Source of the DNA: Xylaria sp. FL1777
Lineage: Eukaryota; Ascomycota; Sordariomycetes; Xylariales; Xylariaceae
NCBI GenBank assembly: GCA_022578965.1
Contig: MU400551.1
Span: forward strand, 62,001-126,000
Reading direction: 5' to 3'
DNA: 64,000 nucleotides
Below, in pieces: positions 1 through 9,916 of this stretch (position 1 is its first letter; every line of letters begins with the position of its first letter). The notes under the pieces are model-generated. The model saw nothing but the letters and a program-made list of their open reading frames with translations, did not search any database and had not been told where the DNA came from. The position numbers were made by a program, and so were the translations under genes.

Positions 1-1369
1 GCCGCCCTTGAAGATTATAGCGGTAGCCGCGTTATACTCAAGTGTTCCCGACACGGCGTGCTACATGAAGCTTGGTACGTGTGGTTTGTAAAGGGCAGCC
101 TGCAGAGCGGCGAGTTCGTCCCAGCACGGGATAGCTTCAGGGGCGACCATACCAATTGTCCTGCGCAAGTTAGATATTTGCCCAAGAGGAGTAAGGGAAG
201 GTGATCACGACATCCAAGTATAGACACCAATAAGTTAATAATAGTAGTAAGTATGAACCGAAAGCAGCCCCTGAGTCTATGATGGAGTGAAGTTATAGGT
301 TTCTATTGTGCGTTCCTAACCGTAATTCCTAGATGGACTGGTCATCACATATCTGGTGTAGGGCAAGCTCTGACATTGTCCTCTATACGTGGGAGAGGGA
401 TGAATAAGAACCCAATTAGACCCCAGCCTAAACTTTACACCAACAGTAGTATACAACTATTTATATAGAAGTAAGCATTGACATTTCTAAAATCTAATGG
501 CCGAGTTGGTACGGTCTAGCGAAGCATCTCTACCTCTTAGTATCCTTACCTAGCGAACTTAATATCCCTACTCCGCATCGTTAGGCACTGGGGGTTCGAT
601 TCCCTCGTTGGCCAAAATTACTTTTTTCAATAATTACTTTTTCTACTATTGAATACTATTCCCTCCAACGACACGCTCCCGACCGACTAGTTACCTATCG
701 GTGCCTCATGCTCTTCTACGGTATACGATACGTCTTGTCTGCCATATTCTCTTGTAAATATTCATGATATTGATATTACCCTTACTCACAAGCCTAGCAG
801 TGATTGTAATTTTACCTCAACTATTTCTTATTCACGATTCCAACCACTTTCACACGTGCACTCTAATCAAATCAATCAAATTACCTCATAGTGCTCAATC
901 TCAGGTCGTCTCTAGATACGACAGGTATAGGCAAACCTATCAACGTGAGTGCAAGACCAAATAAGGCAGCAATTGACACCTAATTGACACCAAAGAACAT
1001 CGAAGAATGGGTTTAGAGTTGAATTGCATGCAGCTATCTGTTCCTAGGGAATTTGCTTCTACATCCTTGTGCGTTCTCTTGATAATGTGAGTAAGAAACC
1101 CGCAAAGAAAAAGATCGCCCAGCGATTCTCCTCTGCCCCCTTTAAGAGCCCATCGTCGCTATCCATCGGTGTGTCAAGCTATCCGCCCTGCTAACCTTGA
1201 GTATCGCTGTCTCCCAGACTGACGTGTTGGGCTAAGGAAGGCTAGCGAGGCGGAAAGGAATGTTTTCGCTAAACTATCATACTTGTCAGTTATAGTTATG
1301 AATTGGTTAGACATCTCTGGTGGATGCCTGAATATCTATCTATCTATCTGATGATTCCGAACTCACCGC
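1..1369. other. Left-edge intergenic stretch
   Basis: I see no supportable protein gene here. The stretch holds a tRNA-like Pol III cassette at about 491-626 (separate entry) and a short TATC/TATCTATC run near 1332-1350. The longest open frames are under 75 codons and resemble no family I know. Confidence 0.6.
491..626 (+). pseudogene. tRNA-like Pol III cassette (A box, B box, T-run)
   Basis: Bases 498-509 match the tRNA A-box consensus TRGCNNAGYNGG at every position. Bases 593-603 match the B box GGTTCGANTCC at every position and sit in a T-arm that can fold (GGGGG stem, TTCGATT loop, CCCTC). A run of six T follows about 20 bases later, as at a Pol III terminator. The seven bases before the A box do not pair with those after the T-arm, and the A-to-B distance (about 105 bp between outer edges) is longer than in a normal tRNA. 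It is therefore a decayed tRNA, a tRNA with unusual or intron-like extra sequence, or the head of a tRNA-derived short element. I cannot assign an anticodon. Confidence 0.5.
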
Positions 1370-1753
1370 TTAGCCGCAGACGGCACCGCCGTTGTGGTTA
1401 CCAGCGCAGATGGGGCTGCCGCAGGAGGCGATGACGACGAAGACGCCGTTGGCGCATTGGATCTGAGGGGAAGATAACGAATGTCAGTCATCATCAACCT
1501 CTGAATTTCGTCTCAAGGGGGGGGGGATTGATTTCCTTACGATGTCAGTGCAGCTAGGGTCGCAGGCAAATCCATCGCCGTTGCAAGCCTCGCCGATGGG
1601 GAAGGCCGTGATGGGCGCGCCGAACTGCGAGCCGCAGGTGCCCACGGGGGTCTGGCGAGCGACGACCTGGTCGACTGCGTCGACGGGGCTGGCGAGGGCC
1701 GGGGCAGAGGCGAGGAGCATGCCGAAGAAGGCTGTGACTGTGGTGAACTGCAT
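1370..1753 (-). CDS. Small secreted cysteine-rich protein
   Basis: Two exons, complement(1541..1753) and complement(1370..1462), joined in phase 0 across a 78-nt intron with donor GTAAGG and acceptor CAG. The product is 101 aa. Residues 1-21 form a typical signal peptide ending ALA, followed by a short acidic pro-segment ending VVAR, which looks like a Kex2-type site. The rest carries exactly eight cysteines, four in each exon, consistent with four disulfides. No known domain is evident. Size, secretion and cysteine content fit the broad class of fungal small secreted cysteine-rich proteins; a role in host or microbe interaction is only inference. The intron is well supported because the first frame otherwise runs into low-complexity sequence and the second exon adds a matching set of cysteines. 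A TATA box lies 96 bp upstream of the ATG. Confidence 0.75.
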
Positions 1754-1848
1754 GTTTGCTGTTGAGTGTTTGCTCGTGCTGAGTAGACTGTTAAGCTTGG
1801 TGGGAGATGTTTGGGATGAAGGACGAAGCTCGAGGGGATGATGCCGTC

Positions 1849-1856
1849 TTTATATA
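1849..1856 (-). promoter_or_regulatory. TATA box of the small secreted protein gene
   Basis: The minus strand reads TATATAAA here, 96 bp upstream of the ATG at 1753. A clean TATA box is the exception in fungal genes and is associated with strongly inducible genes. The position fits transcription of the secreted cysteine-rich gene. Confidence 0.5.
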
Positions 1857-4800
1857 CTCGTCTAGGCCACGCTGAAATGCTCTTGGCCCTACCTCTAAGT
1901 CTGTCTGGATTCGAGATAGTGAGGTCGTTACACGGGCTGTGGGTATCCTATCCTTCGTGGACGTGCGGGATGGACGTGCTGGCGTTAAACCCGTGGTTTG
2001 GCCGTCTCGCCATCTCTTGCCGTTACTTGCGAACCGTGGTTTTCTAATGAACCATACGATCGAAAGAGTGAACCGTTACAACCCAGGCATAACTAGGTCC
2101 CTCCAGGTCCTCCTCCTTCAACACAGTCCGAGTATCGGCCGGGCAGTGGTTGACGTTCTTCACCGGTGAGTACGGTGAGACCAGTCAGCAGTTGCAATAG
2201 CATGACGTTCCGTGTCTCCCGCAGACCATGGGAATAACTTCCTCGGGCACACATAATCATGAAGCTTATAGCGGACGATCTTCTGACGTCTCGATCCCAA
2301 TTCAATCTTGTGTTGTATTAGATGAGTAAGCATTATTGGTCTAATTTGGACTAGTTATAAACTGTAAGACTCTCGAGGTTCATAAGGCTGTTGGTAGCAG
2401 CCCCGAATAGCTGTTCTGAAGCAATATCCAAACTATTCTTTGTATATTGGCCCTTGATGGCGACTATGTCAAGTCAAGTTAACACACACACACACCGAAA
2501 CACTCTTACCTTGATGACGTAGGAGGTTATGAACATCAATTGAAATTACCTAATGAAAAAAGCAATGGCACGGGTTAAAGGCTTCTCATAAAGTCTAGTT
2601 CGCGGTCCAAAGTAAGCTTACCTGCATGTGGTATGATTAAGCTTTTGGGCGGCTTATATACGAGTTCCCGGCTTGGTAGCGACGGCAGCGCGGCATTACG
2701 GTGAGGGTGGTGTTTGGGAAATTGTCCAAACCCCGTGTTAGAGCCGGATGACAACAGCAAGGGGGTTAGATGGCAACATATGAGTCTGGGGTATCCATTG
2801 CCAAATCCTGGGGCTCTTGCATCGGCGATAGAAGCTAACTTGTGGGGAGGCGCCATCAAGGGCCGCATATATTCGGCTGGCTGACATCAGCTATGTTGTA
2901 GTTATGGTAGGGCGCAAGATGGGCTTCGAGTCTAGAATGGCGGAATTCCCGCTGCTGAACTTTAAAATAAAATAAATATGCAGCAATGAGTGCAATAACT
3001 GATCTGTTTTCTATATCATACTGTATGTTGTTTTTCAAGTTAGTCTGTTCTTTACGGAAATTAGTCTTGATCAATGAACGTGGTGATGAGCGTACTAATC
3101 TATATCCGAGAAATTATAGTCTAGATAGTTTCTCGTCTCTATGTAGGTAGTAAATAGTACTAACTATACTGTATTAATTTTCGGATATGTGTTGATTTAG
3201 TAGTAGTATAGCGTGATGCGTAAGAACGATAGGCACGGTTATGGGAGTTTCTGAGTTATGAGGGTGTTAGTATAAAAATGGAAGAAGCACTTATTCAATT
3301 AGGTTATCGTTTGACGAAGTACTAGTACCACTTAGATGTCTAGCAGTCTATAAACAAATAGCGCCAGACTGGTGATTCGGGTCAAGCCGCCAAAGGGTAC
3401 AGTTATTCTTCATGAAGCCGCCCTATTTACTGTTAACGCCGCCATAGCTGTCGCTATCAGCCGGCACATCAAAGTAGTAGAGATAATCGGCCAACATCAA
3501 TACCCATTCACACAAGTCGCCAACTTCTACCGACAGGTCGATCGTTCGATCATGATGGCCTGACCTCTGATCACATTGAACGAGGCTCCCATGCGTAAAA
3601 GAAGCTCTTGCCCAACACCCCAGTCTTCTCCAACTACCTACAGAAGCAACCCGTATACAATCGGCCTTTGACACCCTTGTAGTAGCATAATACCGTACTC
3701 TCCGCTGGCAAGGGGACCGCGACAGGTTCCATCGTTGGGTTTGCGGGAACGTGCTATCAGTAGTCGGCAAAGGGGATAGAAAGCACTCTCGTCCTTAGGG
3801 ATTTGCTGCTCAAGGTCATCATTCTCGTCTTCGGGATTTGTGAAAGTCGGCTGCCACCAGTCGTTGCCCATTATTCTACGTCACAACGGGCCATCGCAAG
3901 AACAGAGTAACCTTGGGGACAGAGCGCCCCTTTCCACGATCCTTGCATTGGCTTCCTGCGGATTGAGACACTATCAATGAGGATAGCCATCCTAGCTGGC
4001 CGGAATCTTCCTCTTCGATAGCAAGGATGATGAAGAGATCTGAATCGAGCCCAATCCTACTCTCTGGGGCCAGCCACTTTGATCCTGAAAGTACCTTGTG
4101 GACAGGAGCCACTAGCACCTACGAACATCTCATCATCGCAGCATCCAGTGTCGGCTAGACCACTGAGGTCACTAGGACACCTACCACGACCACCCCTTGG
4201 ATCATCGAGGCCGTGAGGATTGATGTATCTCCGCGGCTGAAGATATCTAGACGGGGGCTAGACTTGGCCAGTCGGGCGACAGATGATGGGCAATAGGTAA
4301 CATCAGGCGACCTTCAACTTCCTCTTGGCCACGACAGCCCCCAAGTCCAGTAGCTTATGAAGCGTGCAAAACGAACCACTATTCTATATCTCTCTATACT
4401 GTGTAGAAAAGTCGACACACAGCTTCTCGGCCCTGGCCCAAAGCAAATTCAAGCTCTGCAGGACACATAAATTTCTACTCTATTTGTTAATGAGTACGTC
4501 ATCAATGGCCTATATAGAAAGTAGCACCACAACCTTCTCTATGGTAGCAGAATGGGGGAGCTACTGTATAGCGTTCGCGGGAACGGTTTCGAGAAATGCT
4601 AGTCTTGCGATTGCGCCGGCAGCGGGAATCCGACAAGTTCACCTGCTAACCAAGCCTCATGTCGCTATTTAAGATCAACTGTATTTGATGTGGTGACTGC
4701 AAAATGTTATTTTAGTTGCATTGCCCGTAGTGCTTGTGCTGTCTGGCATGTTTTTCTATAAGATGTTCTCGATTTATCTTAAGCTCTGCTTGAGGTGACG

Positions 4801-5584
4801 AGATAGTCTTATCTAAATCTTACGAGAATTTCACACCTGTATTCGCATATTCTCAGGTTATTCATATAGCTTGTTATAGTCATAACCCGCTATTCAGTCC
4901 TATGCCCCATTTTTAGCTGGTTGCTACCTTCTTGCCTAGGTAGATCCAAGCCAGCTCCTCAACCTTCTACCTACTGAGCAGAATTCAGCCAATTATTTTT
5001 ATTCATCCCCCCTTTCTTGATATTTCTGCGAAGACCTGCGACAGTGGCACCCGAAGGTTGGAGACTGCTTTTGGGGCTGGTGGGATCATGTAAGTGAGTC
5101 AGAGCCAAATGGATTACAGCAGAATGGGATTGCACAGAAGCACAGGCTGTTGGCCGTGACAGTGACAAAAGGCGTCAGAGACAACTATTGGAAACTCAAA
5201 ACAGGAAGACTCACGTATTACAGCGTACGAGTGGGTAAGCTGCTGTGCGCCCAGCCTGGCCGCCTAGTCTCTCCATTCCACCGTGTGATCCAAACAATAA
5301 AGGCTGCTGCTTGTGGAAAAGGCTGCAGCGGTGGCAACAAAGAAGCAGGCTAAGATAACCGAACCGTGTCTTATGAACACCAGATAAAATATACTGCCGG
5401 GCACGAATATTCATTGATGGTTGTGTTTTGGATCGGATCATAAGCATTTCCCCGGTTTCTACGAGACAGCAGTTATCTACACCAACACCACCAATCTACA
5501 TCTTCCCCGTCATCTCCCCCGGCATCTCCCTGCTCATCTCCCTGCTCATTTCCCTGCTCATCAGGCCTGTCAGTGGTCTCCAAA
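1857..5584. other. Gene-poor stretch with possible gene debris
   Basis: There is no intact gene I can support. On the minus strand, 4118 to 3638 shows two neighbouring frames of fairly protein-like composition, broken by a stop and a frame change, possibly the remains of a gene; I recognise no family. A CA dinucleotide run sits near 2481-2494. Sequence from about 3080 to 3360 is visibly AT-rich. The right end is the promoter and leader of the coiled-coil gene at 5585. Confidence 0.5.
5508..5565 (+). repeat. 12-bp tandem repeat in 5' leader
   Basis: A 12-bp unit close to CATCTCCCTGCT is repeated about four times with small changes, ending 20 bp before the ATG of the coiled-coil gene. It forms a pyrimidine-rich tract, as often found just upstream of fungal starts. 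It also creates misleading overlapping open frames full of His-Leu-Pro. Confidence 0.7.
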
Positions 5585-6739
5585 ATGGAATCTCTCCGAA
5601 CCCAGCTCGCCGAAGTACAGGGTGCACTCGCCGAACGAGAGAAGAAATACCGCCAGCTTCGCACAGAACAGAAATCATGGTCAGAGGAGAAGTCAGCTTA
5701 TGAATCCAGGATTGCACGCCTTGAATCGGAGAATCAGGGACTCCGAGGGACGCCACCTACTGCTGGCGGTGATTCTAGTAAGCCAGTAGCACTAGCACGC
5801 CGCAGCCCCAGCAGCCCCAAGGTTTCTCCGACAGGCAAGGGCACAGAAACTACGTTCGCGTTAAAAGACCAGCAGGACGCGGATGGGAATGAAACAGTGA
5901 CTATAAAACGCTCACAAATGAAGCAGGCTGAGCAGCGGTTCGAACAAATGACTAATGACGTTGCTGAGAAGAACAAAAGATGCCAGGAGCTTGCAGCCAA
6001 GCTTGCCAAATTAAGCCCGACACCCACTCTCGAGTTGAGCGACGATGAAGTTGTGTTACGATGGAACCAACTCCGGGACCAGATCGGCGCTCTATCACTT
6101 GAACTTCTCAGCAAGACCTTTCCGACAAACCTTGTGTCGGACAAGTACAAAGACGAATTCAAGCTGCTCTCGCCGCACTGGAAGACCTACGCGAGTACGG
6201 AGAACGTGACCTCCTATCTCTTCTGCGCGCTTATTTGGAGATACCTCCTGCGATACTTCGAGGTATTCTGCCGTGCATTTGGACGCGACGTTAGCAACAA
6301 GGTTGGAGAGGTGGCGGGAGCCCTATCCAGAAAATTACCGGATGCAGAATTCCAAGACTGGCGTATTCGCACTGCAGCCTTGGTTCACAAGGCGTATTCA
6401 ATCGACACTGGTCTCATCGACGAACTAGTAACAAAGATACTGGGGGCGATCTCGCCTCTTGTGGCAAACAAAACCCCTGTTGCTCTCGAAGCTTCACTAC
6501 GTGACATCGTCGAGACGGCTGCAAAACTTAGTGCTATGTTCGACCGGTCTCATTTCGTTGTTCTGATGTACAAGGAGCCTGGAAGTAATCTCAGACACGG
6601 ATTTCCGTTTGTGGGAGACTTGATGGATATGAAGGTGAAGCTTGGAGGCCACGGAGAGGTGGACTTAATGGTCACGCCAAGTCTCCTGAAGAAGGAAGCC
6701 GAGTATTCGGTAATGGTAAAGGCAGAAGTAATCTGCTGA
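5585..6739 (+). CDS. Coiled-coil protein of unknown function
   Basis: A single exon encoding 384 aa. I chose the ATG at 5585 (context CCAAAATGG) because the frame upstream has no ATG. Residues about 1-50 form a charged heptad-like coiled coil. A Ser/Pro-rich linker covers about 55-90, and a second short coil lies near 115-140. Residues about 155-384 look globular, mostly helical and aromatic-rich. The C-terminus, with MKVKLGGHGEVDLMV, then a Leu-Leu-Lys-Lys segment and a final VMVKAEVIC, resembles the ending of a group of fungal hypothetical proteins I have seen but cannot name. No catalytic motif, signal peptide or membrane segment is visible. The base composition is ordinary for the window, so it is probably a real, conserved gene. 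Confidence 0.75.
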   Translation: MESLRTQLAEVQGALAEREKKYRQLRTEQKSWSEEKSAYESRIARLESENQGLRGTPPTAGGDSSKPVALARRSPSSPKVSPTGKGTETTFALKDQQDADGNETVTIKRSQMKQAEQRFEQMTNDVAEKNKRCQELAAKLAKLSPTPTLELSDDEVVLRWNQLRDQIGALSLELLSKTFPTNLVSDKYKDEFKLLSPHWKTYASTENVTSYLFCALIWRYLLRYFEVFCRAFGRDVSNKVGEVAGALSRKLPDAEFQDWRIRTAALVHKAYSIDTGLIDELVTKILGAISPLVANKTPVALEASLRDIVETAAKLSAMFDRSHFVVLMYKEPGSNLRHGFPFVGDLMDMKVKLGGHGEVDLMVTPSLLKKEAEYSVMVKAEVIC

Positions 6740-7548
6740 TGATAACGATGTTGATGTCGTTAGGAAACAGACAGTAAGAATAGGTGAAGGCTATCAGGAA
6801 TATAGGCTTATAAATAAGCAGAATGTACAAGGAATGAGAGCAACTTCTCCAAGTTAGAGATTAGTAAGCTAACTCTATATGTAGTTATTTCCCCCTGATA
6901 CAATCAATCCGAAACTCCTATATGAAAAATTCGAAAGATGGGAAAAAAAGCATGCATTTAAGGAGTCTGCATGACCATTCACTTTACACCACCACCGCAA
7001 CTCCGAAGCAATATTAGGAAAACCACGCGAATATTCGATCTTTAGCATGCAACTTGTTCCGGCTACTACGAAGATACATTACGAGTAGCTATAGCGAAGC
7101 ACTACAATATATCTCCCAGCCCTCACTGCACATGATTCCCAGGAGTAAAAATCAAGATATAAGGATGCTCCGTTTTTCGTAATTCATCCGCACTCAAATA
7201 CCGAAAAGCAATACGCAAACTCCAACGACAAGGCAGAAGGGGAAAAGCCAGTTAGCAATATAAAGTTATATGGGAATGGGCTTATAAGACAAGAGAAAGT
7301 TGAATCTAGATTTTCGAGTTGTAATTAAAGACCTGTCTGCACAACGCCTGCGGCAGAATTTTATGTACTGGGAGCTCACTGGTTACTACCTGTAGTAGTA
7401 TACAAATGTTAGCGGAAATCTTTTAATCCACACCACACCTGGTGGACAGCTGTAAGGCCCAGTGCAATATGCTTGGTAGGTAGGTTACGACCTGGCTAAT
7501 AAACAATCACATAACTAGTAGATATACTCGTCATCTTTCGCGACTTTC
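6740..7548. other. Intergenic
   Basis: This is the 3' flank of the coiled-coil gene and the promoter of RIT1. It is AT-rich with short A/T runs. I see no further gene, repeat or clear regulatory motif. Confidence 0.6.
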
Positions 7549-8919
7549 ATGGCGACCGAGTCTGATCTCATTTTCTCGCCACAAGCAAATCATAAGTTCT
7601 CGCGCATCCTGACCGACCTCAAGAGGGCGAATTTGTCTATATCCAACCGCCTGCGCTCCATAAAAGAGGATGCGGAATTCGTCAACGAGGTCGCCGACGT
7701 GTTTGGCCGCCCGCTCATCGCGAACGAGAGGTGCGGGAGCTGGTACATCGACCTAGACGACAAGGCTGGGTCGGCGTACTTCAAGAGCACAGACGGCCAT
7801 GCGGGACAGTGGAATTTCAGCTCCAGACGTCTCAATCTCCATCTCCTCGCCGTCATCGGCCGGCACGATGGCTGCATCATCGTCGATTCGACGAGGAGGG
7901 GCAAGCAGATGCCCGATGCCCTGAGCAAGACTGTGCCGATATGGTGCTGTGTTCTCAACCGCGTGCTGTTCCCCGCGGCTGCTGCGCAGCTTCACCAGCT
8001 CCACACGCCGCCGAACGTCGTTTCGCGCTCAGAGCACGCCCAGGCCGAGGCTAGGATCCCGGAGCACGTTGCGGCGCTGAAGGCTCTGGACATCGACGTC
8101 GCGACTCTCCGTCAGCATGTATCCAAGCCATTACGCCCCGTATGGGTGACGCAGGAGTCCCAGCTCGTCCCGACCGAGCATGTCTTTGATGATTTCCACC
8201 CCGTCATCTGCTGCACGAGCTCGCGACGCGTCCCGGGCGGAGAGATGAGCGAGGGCGGGTATATCCAGGGCGCCGGCGACGACACCGAGAACTGGGCTCT
8301 CGGCCTCACCGCGCCCCTCTTCTGGAACAACGTCGCGACGCTTCTCTCAACGCCGGAGTCTGATCTGCCTGACCTTGTCCGGTCACTCGTGGCAAATCAG
8401 ACAGTAGGCCCGGCAGCGAAGACCCCTGTTCGGATTACGCCCTACCTATTCGTCAGCCAGTTACCTGTGCCTGCGCAACCCCCATCGACATGCATCGTCA
8501 CGTTCGTGCCGAAGACTACGGACCGGAACTCGTGGGTTAAGGGTCCTGCACTGATGGAAGTGGGCATCGGCAAGCAGAAGCTCGCGAGCCGCAATCTGCG
8601 GGTTGCGCTGGCGGCTATATGTGATTTCGTCGATGCATATTTAAAGGGAGAAATACAGGGTTCCGAGGAAATTTCAGCCTCTAGCCAGCAACGGATCTTA
8701 ATTGCTTGCGAGACTGGCAAGGACCTATCAATAGGCGTTGTCCTCGCACTTTTGTGTCAGTTCTTCGACGATGAGGGGAACTACAGGCCGCGGACCGCAG
8801 ACTTCGCAGTCAACAAGAGCCTGATCAAAGTGAAGCTGGGCCGTATTATGTTGGTGTGTCCCGAGGCGAATCCTAGTCGTGCGACCCTGCAGAGTGTGAA
8901 TAGCTATCTTATGGGCTAG
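7549..8919 (+). CDS. RIT1: Initiator tRNA phosphoribosyl transferase (RIT1)
   Basis: An intronless gene of 456 aa. RIT1 adds a 2'-O-ribosyl phosphate to A64 of the cytosolic initiator tRNA-Met and so keeps it out of elongation. Family features seen: the N-terminal block with FGRPLIANERCGSWYI and YFKSTDGH, then LNLHLL and the DSTRRGK segment followed by a KTVPIW block, typical of the N-terminal RIT1 domain. Near residues 390-430 is the C-terminal phosphatase-like loop (CETGKDLSIGVVLALLC) of the DUSP-like domain. The length matches the family. The start at 7549 is the first ATG and leads directly into the conserved domain. The next gene to the right converges on it. The call rests on motif recognition and I am confident in it. 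Confidence 0.92.
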   Translation: MATESDLIFSPQANHKFSRILTDLKRANLSISNRLRSIKEDAEFVNEVADVFGRPLIANERCGSWYIDLDDKAGSAYFKSTDGHAGQWNFSSRRLNLHLLAVIGRHDGCIIVDSTRRGKQMPDALSKTVPIWCCVLNRVLFPAAAAQLHQLHTPPNVVSRSEHAQAEARIPEHVAALKALDIDVATLRQHVSKPLRPVWVTQESQLVPTEHVFDDFHPVICCTSSRRVPGGEMSEGGYIQGAGDDTENWALGLTAPLFWNNVATLLSTPESDLPDLVRSLVANQTVGPAAKTPVRITPYLFVSQLPVPAQPPSTCIVTFVPKTTDRNSWVKGPALMEVGIGKQKLASRNLRVALAAICDFVDAYLKGEIQGSEEISASSQQRILIACETGKDLSIGVVLALLCQFFDDEGNYRPRTADFAVNKSLIKVKLGRIMLVCPEANPSRATLQSVNSYLMG

Positions 8920-9916
8920 TGGCTGAGGGCTGAGTGGCGGGGGCAATGTAGTCGAATCGTCGTCTACGATAGCGCGATGTCGCGGTACGACACGAAGATG
9001 CTTTCTTGTTTTAAGATCGTGTCTAGAAGCTTTTCTAGAGAGCACTTATTTTGAGTCGGCTATTAATCCTGATCTGCCGTTAGACCCGTGACAAGGTGAT
9101 CTTCGTAACATCTCGGGACCGTGAGGGCCATCATGCCGATACTTCCTGGGTTGTCCATCCACTAGGTATAGAAGCTCGGGAGCTGGGCGTAAGTCAGTGG
9201 CGTGTGTGACATCTACGACGAGGCGGACACCCCTCTCACAAGCGTCGCACTGCATTGCGTATAGTCAGTGCTCCGACGCTGCCCTTGTTCACCAATCCTC
9301 TCTGTTCCTTTTATGTTTTTATGGACCTACTCGTCACACAGCGGCCATGCCGGAGAATGGCAGGAGAAGGGAGTGATTTCACCGTAGGTGATACTCGGTC
9401 ATGACAATATATGGGGACCTGCCTCCTATGCTTTGGGTGTCTACTACCGCGAGATAAATTCTCGACTGTGAGCAATGCTCGACGTGATCCTTAGCCGTGT
9501 GGTTGGCGTGACTAAACTAAAATGGTTTACCTGAGGTGTTAAAGGGGCCTATGGGATGGTACCAAGAGTCTATCTCATAAGGATAGCTGTACCCGACTTC
9601 TAGAAAGATGGCCGCATGCCTACAGTATTTGGGCCGCGCACCTTATAATACGCACCCCCCAAGGTATGCATAGTTTGTTGTTCTCGCTGGACTGATGCAG
9701 TGTGATATAGACCTGCAAAGCCCAAAAAGAAAATTTGAAGCGCACTTATTATTCAACGTTGGATATGCTAGCATGCTCATCATCTCGTCGCGTATTCCTC
9801 TATATGCCACATCCAAATTACCCATTCCTCCTTTCCTAAACCAGTTTGATAACAACCCTTGGTAACCGGTAACACAATCTTGCTGTCTCTAACGCCCCCC
9901 CTCCCAAACAACAGCA
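8920..9916. other. Intergenic between convergent genes
   Basis: This lies between the 3' ends of RIT1 and the alpha/beta-hydrolase gene. It contains a near-palindrome TCTAGAAGCTTTTCTAGA around 9022-9041 and otherwise nothing I can assign. Confidence 0.6.

Noticed and set aside
5421..5789. Open frame with His-Leu-Pro repeats
   Set aside because: It arises from the 12-bp leader repeat and runs into the real gene in another frame.
9022..9041. TCTAGAAGCTTTTCTAGA near-palindrome as a terminator
   Set aside because: Fungal Pol II genes do not use hairpin terminators; a palindrome this short can occur by chance.
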